Notes under the pieces: generated by a model | The model's input: only the letters and a program-made list of their open reading frames with translations | The model's database searches: none | Told to the model about the DNA's origin: nothing | Origin: an uncultured Paraprevotella sp. | GTDB taxonomy: Bacteria > Bacteroidota > Bacteroidia > Bacteroidales > Bacteroidaceae | Assembly (NCBI GenBank): GCA_944320775.1 | Contig: CALUIV010000009.1 | Span: forward strand, 1 to 64,000 | DNA length: 64,000 nucleotides | Reading direction: 5' to 3' | Program-made: the position numbers and the translations under genes | Shown: positions 8,065 through 17,117 of the stretch, piece by piece | Position numbering within the stretch: the stretch's first letter is position 1 | How the letters are laid out: every line of letters starts with the position of its first letter

Positions 8065-9315
8065 TTGATGAGCTACGTATTCTTTATTGCGCGACGCCTT
8101 TTTAGTAATCAGAATGGTGCTAAAAAGGTGTCGCGTCCTGCTATTCAGATAGCGACGGCCGGTATAGCTGTAGGGTTGGCTGTTATGATTGTTTCTGTTT
8201 GTGTCGTTCTTGGTTTCAAGGATGAGATACGTTCTAAGGTGGTCGGTTTTGGCGGACATATCCAAGTAATGAACTATGAAAGTCTTTATGCTTATGATAC
8301 GAGTCCGATTGTTATTACGGATCATTTGGAGGAACAGTTGCGCCAAAGCGATTCCAATGTAGCACATATTCAGCGTGTGTGCAGTAAATCAGGTATGCTG
8401 AAGACACAAGAACATTTCAAAGGTGTCCAGTTTAAAGGTATCGGATCAGATTACGATACACATTTTCTAAAAGATCATCTTATTGCAGGTGAATTACCCC
8501 AATTCAGTTCGTCGCATGCGTCAAACAGGATTCTCCTTTCGGAATCGATGGCGCGCGAGATGAATCTTCAATTAGGAGATAAGGTGTATGCTTATTTCTT
8601 TGAAGAAACGGTGCGGGCACGACGATTTACAGTGGCAGGTATTTATAGCACAAATCTAACAGAATTCGACAATAGATTGATATATACAGATTTATACACC
8701 TGCCAGAAATTAAATAATTGGGCGGCCGACCAATATAGCGGATTGGAAATTCAAACGTATGATTACAGCAAGTTGTCAGAAACTACACTTCATCTGGCCA
8801 AATGTACGAATGGTAAATCCGACCGTTTTGATGCAGCTTATGTCACGATGTCCATAGAGGATCTTTATCCTCAGTTTTTTGTATGGCTGCAATTGCTTGA
8901 TACGAATATTATTGTTATTTTAATTCTTATGATGGGTGTTGCCGGATTTACGATGATTTCCGGATTACTTATCATTATTCTCGAACGTACGAATTTTATC
9001 GGGGTAATGAAAGCACTCGGCGCGCCTGATGGGGCTATCCGTCGTATTTTTCTATGGTTTTCATTTTTCTTGATTATACGTGGAGTTTTTATTGGTAACC
9101 TGATCGGTGTCGGTGTCATGTTATTGCAACAATCAACCGGCCTCATCAAACTTGATCCTGTTACTTATTATGTCGATCAGGTTCCAATTATTATAAACTG
9201 GTGGCACATTCTTTGGATCAATCTGGCTACGATTGTAATTGCCATAGCTGTATTGGTATTGCCCAGTTTGCTGATATCCAGGATCTCACCCGTAAAATCA
9301 ATTCGTTTTGAATAA
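8065..9315 (+). CDS. FtsX-like ABC transporter permease, LolC/LolE type
   Basis: The 416-residue protein has the layout of lipoprotein-releasing permeases: one membrane segment near residues 25-50, a large periplasmic domain (about 55-275), then three membrane segments with the FtsX-type signature MMGVAGFTMISGLLIIILER and FIGVMKALGAPDGAIRRIF. Its likely role is to draw lipoproteins from the inner membrane together with a LolD-type ATPase; no ATPase gene is next to it here. It is preceded by the aminotransferase gene and followed by a separate two-component system promoter. Confidence 0.87.
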   Translation: MMSYVFFIARRLFSNQNGAKKVSRPAIQIATAGIAVGLAVMIVSVCVVLGFKDEIRSKVVGFGGHIQVMNYESLYAYDTSPIVITDHLEEQLRQSDSNVAHIQRVCSKSGMLKTQEHFKGVQFKGIGSDYDTHFLKDHLIAGELPQFSSSHASNRILLSESMAREMNLQLGDKVYAYFFEETVRARRFTVAGIYSTNLTEFDNRLIYTDLYTCQKLNNWAADQYSGLEIQTYDYSKLSETTLHLAKCTNGKSDRFDAAYVTMSIEDLYPQFFVWLQLLDTNIIVILILMMGVAGFTMISGLLIIILERTNFIGVMKALGAPDGAIRRIFLWFSFFLIIRGVFIGNLIGVGVMLLQQSTGLIKLDPVTYYVDQVPIIINWWHILWINLATIVIAIAVLVLPSLLISRISPVKSIRFE

Positions 9316-9358
9316 AAAATGTTAATTTCTTCCTGAAATAAAATTGTAACATATCCTT

Positions 9359-9390
9359 TTTGTCTCTGTAATATAATCCTTATAACTTTG
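9359..9390 (+). promoter_or_regulatory. Promoter of the two-component system
   Basis: TTTG (9359-9362) and TAACTTTG (9383-9390) are separated by 20 bases. The -7 box is 22 bases before the ATG of the response regulator, so the leader is very short. Confidence 0.8.
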
Positions 9391-9411
9391 CAGTAACAAT
9401 TTAATAAGATT

Positions 9412-10110
9412 ATGAATACAAGATTTCGATTGCTGGTCGTTGACGACGAAGAAGATTTGTGTGATATCCTGCGCTTCAATTTGGAAAACGAAGGATACGA
9501 TGTGGATGTGGCCAATTCTGCGGAAGAAGCATTAAAATTGGATCTGACGCAATATAACCTGTTGCTGCTGGATGTTATGATGGGAGAGATCTCAGGATTC
9601 CGGATGGCTCGGATACTCAAAGAGTCTAAAAACACACAGAATATTCCGATTATATTCCTGACTGCCCGAGATACAGAAAATGATGCTGTGACGGGATTCA
9701 CTTTAGGGGCTGACGATTATATTTCAAAACCATTTTCGTTACGTGAAGTAATTATGCGTGTCAAGGCTGTTTTACGACGGACGGCTACTAAAGAAGAAAC
9801 AACGGGACGTTATATCAGTTTTAAGGGGTTGCGTATTAATATGAATTTGAAAGAAGTTGAGGTTGATGGAGCTCCGTTACAGCTGACCAAGACTGAATTT
9901 GAATTGCTTCGCCTGTTTCTGGAAAATGAAGGCCGTGTGTTTTCACGTGCTGAAATATTACGTAAAGTGTGGCATGATGATGCAGAAGTGCTCGACCGTA
10001 CTATTGATGTAAACATTACCCGTCTTCGGAAAAAATTAGGTGCGTATGGTAAATATATTGCTACGCGCCAGGGATATGGATATTATTTTGAGACCAATCA
10101 GAAAGAATAA
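9412..10110 (+). CDS. OmpR/PhoB-family response regulator
   Basis: A 232-residue response regulator with a receiver domain (about 5-120: acidic pair D11/D12, phospho-acceptor D54 in LLLLDVMM, FLTARD, and the lysine of ISKPFS) and a C-terminal winged helix (about 135-228: LTKTEFELLRLFLENEGRVF, RTIDVNITRLRKKLG, RQGYGYYF). It works with the histidine kinase 5 bases downstream. The sequence is closer to the PhoB/PhoP group than to Bacteroides RprY, whose N-terminus I recall as different. The signal and targets are not shown by the sequence. Confidence 0.95.
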   Translation: MNTRFRLLVVDDEEDLCDILRFNLENEGYDVDVANSAEEALKLDLTQYNLLLLDVMMGEISGFRMARILKESKNTQNIPIIFLTARDTENDAVTGFTLGADDYISKPFSLREVIMRVKAVLRRTATKEETTGRYISFKGLRINMNLKEVEVDGAPLQLTKTEFELLRLFLENEGRVFSRAEILRKVWHDDAEVLDRTIDVNITRLRKKLGAYGKYIATRQGYGYYFETNQKE

Positions 10111-10115
10111 GAGAT

Positions 10116-11912
10116 ATGCATTTCAGATTATCTTTCTCGCATAAACTGTTCCTTTCTGTCGTTGTGTTGTTCTGGTTTTTTGCCGGTTGTTTTATTTTCT
10201 ACCAGTATATGCGGGAATGCGATTATAAAGTAGAATTGTTGAATGACAGACTGGCTATTACGAACACACATATTGCTACCATGATCGAGCCCGGATGTGA
10301 CTATGATTCTATCGTCCGGCATCTTGTCAGAACATCTCATTTTGATGATTTGCGGGTAACTCTTATGGATGCCCGAGGTGATATTCTTTATGACAATGCC
10401 GGTTCAGAAGAGACGATGCAGAATCATATAGATCGTAAGGAAGTTCGCGATGCTCTGAAAAAGGGTTTTGGTTATTCCATCATGCGTAATTCTGACACGA
10501 TGGGAAGTCCCTATTTTTACTATGCATCTTATTTTAAGGAAAACAATCTGATTGTTCGCAGTGCTTTGCCTTATAATGTCAGTCTGATCAACCGTTTGAA
10601 AGCGGATATGAGTTATTTCTGGATCATGATGTTGCTTACTCTGGGACTGACAGTGGTTTTTTACGATCAGACTCGTCGTTTGGGAAAAACAATAACGCAG
10701 TTGCGGCGCTTTGCAAAGAAGGCGGATATGGATGAACCTTTTGAGCTTAAACTGCAGCCAACCGGAGATAATGAGTTGGATATGATTGCCCGGCATATTG
10801 TAGATATCTATTATCGTTTGCGTAAGACTAAGGATGAACTTTATGTGGCCCGTGAGAAACTGATTGCTCATCTTCAGATGTCGAATGAAGGTTTGGCCAT
10901 ATTCAGTCCGGCCAAAGAACTGATTCTTTCGAATGCATTGTTTATGCAATACGTGAATTTGATTTCAGATAAAAGTGTGTCGAGTACAGATGAGGTTTTT
11001 CATCTTCCAGAATTACAACGCCTGGTAAACTTCATTATTGAGACTGGACGTGATTTTGCTGTGGCAGAATCCAAGCAAATGAACGAAATTATAGATAAGA
11101 ACGGTTATATTTTTTCGCTTGATGCAGTCGTGTTTCAGGATGCCAGTTTCGAGCTGTCTATTTCTGACATTACACAACAGGAGGAACAGGCTCGTATGAA
11201 ACGTCAGATTACGCAGAATATGGCGCACGAATTGAAAACTCCGGTAAGTAGCATTCAAGGGTATTTGGAAACCATCATCAATAATCCTGATATGGGGCAG
11301 GATACGCAGAAACAGTTCTTGCAACGCTGTTATGCTCAAAGCAATCGCTTGGCAAATTTGCTTCGTGATATTACGGCGCTGACTCGTCTGGATGAAGCTT
11401 CCGGAATGATAGAAATAGAATCGGTGGATTTGCGTAAGATAATAGATAATATTGCAGCAGAGGTGGCGTTGGCACTTGAAGAAAAGGAAATGACGCTTGT
11501 ATGCAGTCTGCCGCAGACAATGCCGATGCAGGGTAATCCTTCGCTCCTTTATTCGATCTTTCGGAATCTTACCGATAATGCTATTGCCTATGCTGGAATC
11601 GGTTGCCGGATTAAGATAAACTGTTTCTTCGACGATGAGGATTACTATTATTTCAGTTTCAAAGACAATGGAGTTGGCGTTCAGCCTCAACATTTAGGTC
11701 GTCTGTTCGAACGATTCTATCGTGTGGATAAGGGGCGTAGCCGTAAGATTGGTGGTACAGGACTTGGGTTGGCGATAGTGAAGAATGCTATAATCTTTCA
11801 TGGTGGAACGATTCATGCCAAGCAAGCTAATGGTGGTGGGCTTGAGTTTGTTTTTGTGTTACAAAAGCATCGTCAGCAACATTCAGCCGTTGAACTGAAA
11901 CATGTTGATTGA
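10116..11912 (+). CDS. Membrane sensor histidine kinase (PhoR-like)
   Basis: The 598-residue kinase has membrane segments at about 11-31 and 167-184 with a sensor domain of about 135 residues outside between them, a HAMP-like linker (185-240), a PAS-like part (about 245-355), then HisKA with the phospho-acceptor H371 in NMAHELKTPVSSI, and a HATPase domain (FRNLTDNAIAYA, DNGVGV, GGTGLGLAIV). It should autophosphorylate and pass the phosphate to D54 of the regulator encoded directly upstream. The order regulator-kinase, the 5-base spacing and the domain plan fit PhoB/PhoR systems, but the gene environment holds no phosphate-uptake genes. Confidence 0.94.
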   Translation: MHFRLSFSHKLFLSVVVLFWFFAGCFIFYQYMRECDYKVELLNDRLAITNTHIATMIEPGCDYDSIVRHLVRTSHFDDLRVTLMDARGDILYDNAGSEETMQNHIDRKEVRDALKKGFGYSIMRNSDTMGSPYFYYASYFKENNLIVRSALPYNVSLINRLKADMSYFWIMMLLTLGLTVVFYDQTRRLGKTITQLRRFAKKADMDEPFELKLQPTGDNELDMIARHIVDIYYRLRKTKDELYVAREKLIAHLQMSNEGLAIFSPAKELILSNALFMQYVNLISDKSVSSTDEVFHLPELQRLVNFIIETGRDFAVAESKQMNEIIDKNGYIFSLDAVVFQDASFELSISDITQQEEQARMKRQITQNMAHELKTPVSSIQGYLETIINNPDMGQDTQKQFLQRCYAQSNRLANLLRDITALTRLDEASGMIEIESVDLRKIIDNIAAEVALALEEKEMTLVCSLPQTMPMQGNPSLLYSIFRNLTDNAIAYAGIGCRIKINCFFDDEDYYYFSFKDNGVGVQPQHLGRLFERFYRVDKGRSRKIGGTGLGLAIVKNAIIFHGGTIHAKQANGGGLEFVFVLQKHRQQHSAVELKHVD

Positions 11913-11933
11913 ATTGTTATATAGCAATTTGTG

Positions 11934-11976
11934 AAAAAAAGCATGCAGACTCATTATGAATCTGCATGCTTTTTCT
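11934..11976. terminator. Bidirectional terminator between the histidine kinase and plsC
   Basis: Perfect stem GCATGCAGA (11941-11949) with TCTGCATGC (11961-11969), flanked by seven A residues on the left and five T residues on the right. It serves both converging genes. Confidence 0.92.
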
Positions 11977-11994
11977 GATATTACGTGATTCTGT

Positions 11995-12753
11995 TTATTG
12001 ATCTTCGTTCTTGATGTATCCTTTATACTTTTCCGGTAGGGCCGACATGACAGCCTCGTAGGCCTCTTCTGTTGTGGCTTTTATGAATTCCGGTCCTTTT
12101 CCTTTAGGTGGAATAGGAGCATGAATGGTCATTTTCAGTTTGTGCCATTTAATGAAAGAAAAACCCGCAGTACGTGGAAGAATTTCGAAAGATCCATCAA
12201 TAGTCACGGGTACTACTGGTAATTGTAATTCGTCGGCTAGTTGGAAAGCTCCTTTTTTAAAAACTCCCATGTGTCCGGTAAATGTTCGCGCTCCTTCAGG
12301 AAAAACAACCAATGAGGTTCCTTCTTTCAGAATTTCACGGGCTTTGTTGTAGGTTTCTTGTATTTTTTTCGGTCCTGATTTGTCCACGAAGATGTGACGA
12401 GCACTTTCACAGGCCTTTCCTACTAAAAAGATTTTCCGAAGCGATTTTTTCATCATCCATTTGAAATTACGGCCAATGAATCCATAGATGAGGAAAATGT
12501 CGAATGATCCTTGATGATTTGCAACAAATACATAGGATGTTTTTTTGTCGAGATGTTCCCGGCCGTGTACTTCCACAGGGATTAAAAGCACCCGGCAAAA
12601 GATAATCGACCAGATTTTACCCGGATAATATCCCCAAAAATGAGCATCGCCGATCCAGGATCCCAGAATTGTGATGATGGCAGTCAGTGCGGTGCAGACC
12701 AACAGAATGGGCAACGCAATGCATAACTGATAAATCTTGTATAGAAAACTCAT
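11995..12753 (-). CDS. plsC: 1-acyl-sn-glycerol-3-phosphate acyltransferase (PlsC)
   Basis: A 252-residue membrane acyltransferase that adds the second acyl chain to lysophosphatidic acid in phospholipid synthesis. It has N-terminal hydrophobic segments (about 8-36 and 48-60), the catalytic NHxxxxD motif as NHQGSFD (79-85), FVDKSG, and the glycerol-phosphate-binding FPEGAR (151-156). The length is normal. A separate promoter lies in the 43 bases between it and the metallophosphoesterase gene. Confidence 0.93.
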   Translation of the reverse strand: MSFLYKIYQLCIALPILLVCTALTAIITILGSWIGDAHFWGYYPGKIWSIIFCRVLLIPVEVHGREHLDKKTSYVFVANHQGSFDIFLIYGFIGRNFKWMMKKSLRKIFLVGKACESARHIFVDKSGPKKIQETYNKAREILKEGTSLVVFPEGARTFTGHMGVFKKGAFQLADELQLPVVPVTIDGSFEILPRTAGFSFIKWHKLKMTIHAPIPPKGKGPEFIKATTEEAYEAVMSALPEKYKGYIKNEDQ

Positions 12754-12779
12754 AGCTGTTTATGTTTTATTTCCATTTG

Positions 12780-12787
12780 CAAAATTA
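12780..12787 (-). promoter_or_regulatory. plsC promoter -7 box (TAATTTTG)
   Basis: The minus strand reads TAATTTTG, matching TAnnTTTG, 27 bases before the plsC start. The -33 region would lie within the end of the upstream gene. Confidence 0.55.
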
Positions 12788-12796
12788 AGCAATTTT

Positions 12797-13972
12797 TTAT
12801 TTAGACCGTAAGGTGATGACATTTATTTCCGGCCAGGCACCAAAACGGAAAGGAATCAAGGCACCGCCAAGACCCAGACTGACGTTGAGTGCACGTCCGT
12901 GTTCATCCTGATACATGCCGTGCCATTCCGGATAAATATGTTGTGAGGGCGACCATCCGAACAGCATCAGTTGCATGCCGTGTGTATGTCCTGATAGAGT
13001 CAATTGAATGTCTGTTTCGGGTAACACTTTCCGTCTCCAGTGCGTCGGGTCATGGCTGAGCAAAACCTTGAATACGGTTTGTGTCGTATCCAGTCCTTTT
13101 TGTGCACGGACCAAATCTCCTCGTTCTGGGAACGGAGGTTTTCCATCATTTTCAACGCCAATGATGGCGATACTGTCAGAACCTTTATGTAGGACTTGGT
13201 GCTCGTTGAGGAGCAGTTTCCATCCTATTGTGTTTTGTAGCTGTTTAAGTTGTTCAAATTTATGTGCTTGTTCCACGGGCGTCATATAACGGGCATAAGT
13301 CATATAGTCGTGGTTTCCTAAAATGGAATAAACGCCATCTGGTGCTTTCAATTGTGCGAGTGTCTTCAGATAAGGTTCCATTTCGGTTACATCGGTACTG
13401 ACCAGATCGCCGGTAAATACAATCAGGTCAGGATGCTGAGCCTGTACCAGATCGACAATATCCTTTACGGTTTCCGGATGGTTCTTAAATGAAACCAGAT
13501 GCAGATCGGATAATTGGACGATACGGTAGCCGTCGAAAATTTTGGGAAGGTCTTGAGAGACAAATTCAGTTTTACGTACTTTAAGATGGCTTGGTCCGAA
13601 TACGGTTCCGTAAGCCATGACCATGAACGTAACTGCAGCGCAAGTTGTACTGATGCCCGTATTGATTTTTCGGTAAGGTGGAATAAACCGACCGACCAGT
13701 TTTCCGGCAAGCGATACGAGCATATAAATGGTTTTTGGCAAAGCGAACAGCATGTAAAAGGTCAGGTAGAGCTCTATGGCTTCCATGTTTTGCGGTGAAA
13801 GCGTTTCGCTGCAAGCCATCCATACTGTGAGTAGAAGCAAAATTGCTGTCGGGGCCCAAAACAACACTTTTATCCAACGTGCACGGTGCTTGTGATGTAT
13901 GTGGAAGTAATAAATATACAGATCCGGAACTAATATTGTCAGAATCAGTATGGGTAAAATTCTTAGTAACAT
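12797..13972 (-). CDS. Membrane-anchored metallophosphoesterase (YkuE-like)
   Basis: The 391-residue protein begins with four hydrophobic segments (about 3-23, 36-54, 66-88 and 106-122) and continues with a calcineurin-type phosphoesterase domain (about 140-385). The metal-binding motifs are present: SDLHL, TGDLVS, LGNHDY and SGHTHGMQL. Substrates of such proteins include lipid-linked pyrophosphates such as UDP-diacylglucosamine, but none can be assigned here. The gene starts 4 bases after the end of the MetH-activation gene, so the two are translated from one message. Confidence 0.9.
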   Translation of the reverse strand: MLLRILPILILTILVPDLYIYYFHIHHKHRARWIKVLFWAPTAILLLLTVWMACSETLSPQNMEAIELYLTFYMLFALPKTIYMLVSLAGKLVGRFIPPYRKINTGISTTCAAVTFMVMAYGTVFGPSHLKVRKTEFVSQDLPKIFDGYRIVQLSDLHLVSFKNHPETVKDIVDLVQAQHPDLIVFTGDLVSTDVTEMEPYLKTLAQLKAPDGVYSILGNHDYMTYARYMTPVEQAHKFEQLKQLQNTIGWKLLLNEHQVLHKGSDSIAIIGVENDGKPPFPERGDLVRAQKGLDTTQTVFKVLLSHDPTHWRRKVLPETDIQLTLSGHTHGMQLMLFGWSPSQHIYPEWHGMYQDEHGRALNVSLGLGGALIPFRFGAWPEINVITLRSK

Positions 13973-13976
13973 AATT

Positions 13977-14912
13977 TTATAGATTAGCGGTTAGGTATTT
14001 GCGGATTTCATCCGGTGTTTTGCCTTTTCTTTGGGCGTAGTTTACAAGCTGGTCTTCGCCGATCTTTCCAATAGCAAAGTAATGTGCTTGTGGGTGTGCC
14101 AGAATCAATCCGCTCACAGAAGCGTGCGGTAACATGGCACCCGTTTCTGTCAGTCTGATACCAATAGCACTGAAATCAAGCCAAGTGTTCAGTTCAAAAT
14201 TTGTGCTCTGGTCTGGCAACGACGGATAACCGACAGCAGGCCGTATACCGGGATAACTTTCGCGAAATAATTCTTTTGGGGTAAATTGTTCGTCAGGTGA
14301 GTATCCCCAATAATTTTTACGAACTTCTTCATGCATTTTTTCGACAGAAGCTTCGGCCAGTCTGTCCGCTAGTGTCTGGCATAATAGATGCTTAAACTCA
14401 TCGGCATGATTGCCCTCTTCATAAAGATGTTCTATTTCAGAGTCGACAGTACCGGCAAAGACTCCTACGATATCGCGTTCGCCTTTATGAATTGGGCGCA
14501 CAAAGTCTGAAAGGCATAGACATGGACCACCGTCATGCCGTACTTGTTGTTGGCGTAGCAGAGGCAGACGCATGGATCGTTGGCCGGCGTTGTCGAACAG
14601 GAGCAGGTCATTGCCATCTGCATTTGCTTCATAAAGTCCAAACCGTACATATGTATGAAAGTCTTCATCGAGCAGATTCAGCATCCGGATGGCATCTTTG
14701 TGCAGTTGCATGGCCTCTGCAGCACGAGCACGTTCGGTTTCGGGAAACGTGCTTAACCATGAAGCACGGCAGCTGTCGCAACCATGAATGTCGGCTATAG
14801 CCGCAAAACGTGGTGGAAAGCCCCAGGCATGGAAAAAATAAATCCAATTGATATAGGGCATTACCGTATGAATGTGGTAGGTCAGTGTGAAAGTATCGAG
14901 TTTGGGATTCAT
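13977..14912 (-). CDS. Stand-alone MetH reactivation (AdoMet-binding) domain protein
   Basis: The 311-residue protein matches only the C-terminal activation domain of cobalamin-dependent methionine synthase. It shows INWIYFFHAWG (the usual domain opening), SDFVRPIHKG, LADRLAEASVEKMHEEVRK, YWGYSPDE, the AdoMet-binding GIRPAVGYPS (222-231), LTETGAMLPHASVSG and HPQAHYFAIGKI. In full-length MetH this domain binds AdoMet and holds cobalamin for reductive methylation after oxidation. Here it is a separate polypeptide, so the MetH core should be encoded elsewhere without it; no MetH gene is in the window. It sits between dihydroorotase (48 bases) and the phosphoesterase (4 bases). Confidence 0.92.
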   Translation of the reverse strand: MNPKLDTFTLTYHIHTVMPYINWIYFFHAWGFPPRFAAIADIHGCDSCRASWLSTFPETERARAAEAMQLHKDAIRMLNLLDEDFHTYVRFGLYEANADGNDLLLFDNAGQRSMRLPLLRQQQVRHDGGPCLCLSDFVRPIHKGERDIVGVFAGTVDSEIEHLYEEGNHADEFKHLLCQTLADRLAEASVEKMHEEVRKNYWGYSPDEQFTPKELFRESYPGIRPAVGYPSLPDQSTNFELNTWLDFSAIGIRLTETGAMLPHASVSGLILAHPQAHYFAIGKIGEDQLVNYAQRKGKTPDEIRKYLTANL

Positions 14913-14960
14913 CGGTTTTTTATATGTAATGTTGTTTTTGTCGTTCAGAAGATGGACTTA

Positions 14961-16325
14961 CTATCGGTCGAATTCCAGTTCTTGTCCGCGGTATTCGTCA
15001 TCAATGTAACCGTGGTTATAGACTAAATGTCCGTTGCAATATGTCTGTTCTACGCTCCAATTAAAGGTTTCTCCTTCAAGTGGACTCCAACCACATTTGC
15101 TTTGAATCCGGTCACGGGTCAGCGTCCAAGGAGCATTTGGCCGGATGAGAACGAGGTCGGCTTGATAACCCGGACGTATGAATCCACGCCCCTTAATTTC
15201 AAACAGATGAGCCGGAGCGTGGCACATCAGTTCTACTACCCGTTCTATTGGTAAGATACCTTCATCGGCTAGACGCAGCATGCTGACCAGAGAAAACTGA
15301 AGCATTGGCATGCCCGAAACAGCCTTTACACATCCGCCTTCCTTTTCCTGAAGCAGATGTGGGGCATGGTCTGTGCCGATTACGTCGATACCTCCTTCTG
15401 TCAAAGCCCGGCGCAATGCCTGTCGGTCGTGTTCGCCTTTGATCGCTGGATTACATTTGATGCGTGTTCCTAATCTGTCATAATCTTGGTCGGTAAACAA
15501 TAAATGCGCTACGCACGCTTCTGCCGTAATTTGTTTTTCCACTTTGTCCGATCCTGGAGCTGTCAATGCCTTTTTATTGAAAAGTTCCAGTTCGCGTGCA
15601 GTGGTCAAATGCGCCAAATGCAGTCGGGCACCTGTTTCCTGAGCCAGTTTTACGGCCAATTCCGTAGAACGGTAGCAGGCTTCCTCACTTCGGATTTCCG
15701 GATGATGGGTAACGTCAGGATCGTTGCCATATTTTTGCCGGCATTTTTCCAGATTCTCGCTGATTACAGAGGAGTCTTCACAATGAGTCATGATGATCAT
15801 CGGTGATTTTCGGAATATATTCAGCAAGGCTTCCTGTCGGTCTACAAGCATATTGCCCGTACTGCTTCCCATAAATAGTTTTACACCGCATACACGTCGT
15901 TTGTCTAGTAGTGGCAATAAATCAGCGTTAGTATTTGTCGCTCCGAAAAAATAAGAGTAGTTTACGCGGCTGTTTGCTGCTCCCAGCCGGAAACGTTCTT
16001 CAAGGCGTTCCAAATCGGTTGTCAGTGGACTGACATTGGGCATGTCCATATATGAAGTGACACCACCGGCAGCAGCAGCTCGGCTTTCACTTTCAATATC
16101 TGCTTTATGTGTCAGTCCAGGTTCGCGGAAATGTACATGGTCGTCTATGACTCCCGGGATCAGGTACAAACCTTCGGCATCAATGATGCAGTCGGTCTGC
16201 TCCTTTCCATAACACGGATCAGATTGAGATGTCACATTGACGATCTTATCTTCTTCGATCAGTACGGAACCTATGAATTTCTTTCCTTCGTTAATAATGG
16301 TCGCATTTTTTATTAAAGTTCTCAT
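14961..16325 (-). CDS. pyrC: Dihydroorotase
   Basis: Dihydroorotase closes carbamoyl-aspartate to dihydroorotate in pyrimidine synthesis. The 454-residue amidohydrolase has the zinc motif HVHFREPG (63-70), a candidate carbamylated-lysine strand VCGVKLFMGSSTGNM, MTHCEDSS, the histidine of HLAHLTTA and the catalytic DVIGTDHAPH. The class I length and the DIESESRAAAAGGVTS context fit dihydroorotase rather than allantoinase, although the two are close relatives. A TATTTTTG box lies upstream on the minus strand. Two genes follow in the same direction. Confidence 0.92.
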   Translation of the reverse strand: MRTLIKNATIINEGKKFIGSVLIEEDKIVNVTSQSDPCYGKEQTDCIIDAEGLYLIPGVIDDHVHFREPGLTHKADIESESRAAAAGGVTSYMDMPNVSPLTTDLERLEERFRLGAANSRVNYSYFFGATNTNADLLPLLDKRRVCGVKLFMGSSTGNMLVDRQEALLNIFRKSPMIIMTHCEDSSVISENLEKCRQKYGNDPDVTHHPEIRSEEACYRSTELAVKLAQETGARLHLAHLTTARELELFNKKALTAPGSDKVEKQITAEACVAHLLFTDQDYDRLGTRIKCNPAIKGEHDRQALRRALTEGGIDVIGTDHAPHLLQEKEGGCVKAVSGMPMLQFSLVSMLRLADEGILPIERVVELMCHAPAHLFEIKGRGFIRPGYQADLVLIRPNAPWTLTRDRIQSKCGWSPLEGETFNWSVEQTYCNGHLVYNHGYIDDEYRGQELEFDR

Positions 16326-16358
16326 ATGATTTAGCCTTTTTCTTGGTTCTTATTTATG

Positions 16359-16366
16359 CAAAAATA
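16359..16366 (-). promoter_or_regulatory. Dihydroorotase promoter -7 box (TATTTTTG)
   Basis: The minus strand reads TATTTTTG, 34 bases before the dihydroorotase start, matching TAnnTTTG. It probably drives the dihydroorotase, MetH-activation and phosphoesterase genes. Confidence 0.6.
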
Positions 16367-16432
16367 AAATAATACTTTGGATAAACCGTTTTAATCCGTT
16401 TATTTTGCGTTGATAATTAATAAATATTTAAA

Positions 16433-17002
16433 ATGAGTATGAAAACAACAAAACTTAAGATTGCGTTTGGTGTGTTCTTTGCCATAGCGCTGTTGTGTGT
16501 AGCCGGTTATGCCGGTTTTTATTATACGGCAGGTGATTCGGAGCCTGGAGATCGTGGATATATTGTCCGTGTCGGTGATGAGGCACCCGATTTTGAGGTA
16601 GAATTGGCTGATGGTCGTATGGTGCGTTTGTCTGATATGCGTGGAAAAGTGGTCTTGTTGCAGTTTACGGCCAGTTGGTGCAGTGTGTGCCGTCGTGAAA
16701 TGCCACACATCGAACGTGAGATCTGGCAGAAATATAAAACACGTGAAGACTTTTTCCTGATGGGGTTGGATTATGATGAGTCGCGTGAAACGGCGCTTCG
16801 TTTTGCAGAGTCGACCGGTATTACTTATCCGTTAGGACTTGATGCGGGTGCCGCGGTGTTTCGTAAATACGCTTTGCCTGATGCCGGTGTGACAAGAAAC
16901 GTACTGATTGATCGTGATGGACGGATTGTGATGCTGACTCGTCTGTTTGATGAGAATGAATTTGCACAACTTGTGCAACAAGTAGACCGTTTGATGCAAT
17001 AG
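16433..17002 (+). CDS. TlpA-like periplasmic thioredoxin (membrane anchored)
   Basis: A 189-residue TlpA/ResA-type protein. Residues about 7-32 form a signal anchor; APDFEVELADGRMVRLSD (51-68) is the typical entry to the fold, and the active site is WCSVC (82-86, Cys83 and Cys86) in FTASWCSVCRREMP. There is a cis-proline-type region near LPDAGVTRNVLIDRDG. It should reduce or exchange disulphides outside the inner membrane. The gene for a small cysteine-rich exported protein follows after 115 bases, which suggests a client. M1 (16433) or M3 (16439) may be the start. Confidence 0.9.
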   Translation: MSMKTTKLKIAFGVFFAIALLCVAGYAGFYYTAGDSEPGDRGYIVRVGDEAPDFEVELADGRMVRLSDMRGKVVLLQFTASWCSVCRREMPHIEREIWQKYKTREDFFLMGLDYDESRETALRFAESTGITYPLGLDAGAAVFRKYALPDAGVTRNVLIDRDGRIVMLTRLFDENEFAQLVQQVDRLMQ

Positions 17003-17117
17003 TAAGCTGTTCTTTGTGGTTTCGGTATAAAAAAATGAACGGGCATTAAACCTTTGTGCTGTTTTCTGGTCATAAAAATGTGAGAACAAATTTTATGAAT
17101 ATTTTAAACGCAGATTT

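Noticed and set aside
9412-11912. Identification of the two-component pair as RprY/RprX
   Set aside because: The regulator's N-terminus does not match what I recall of RprY and looks like the PhoB/PhoP group.
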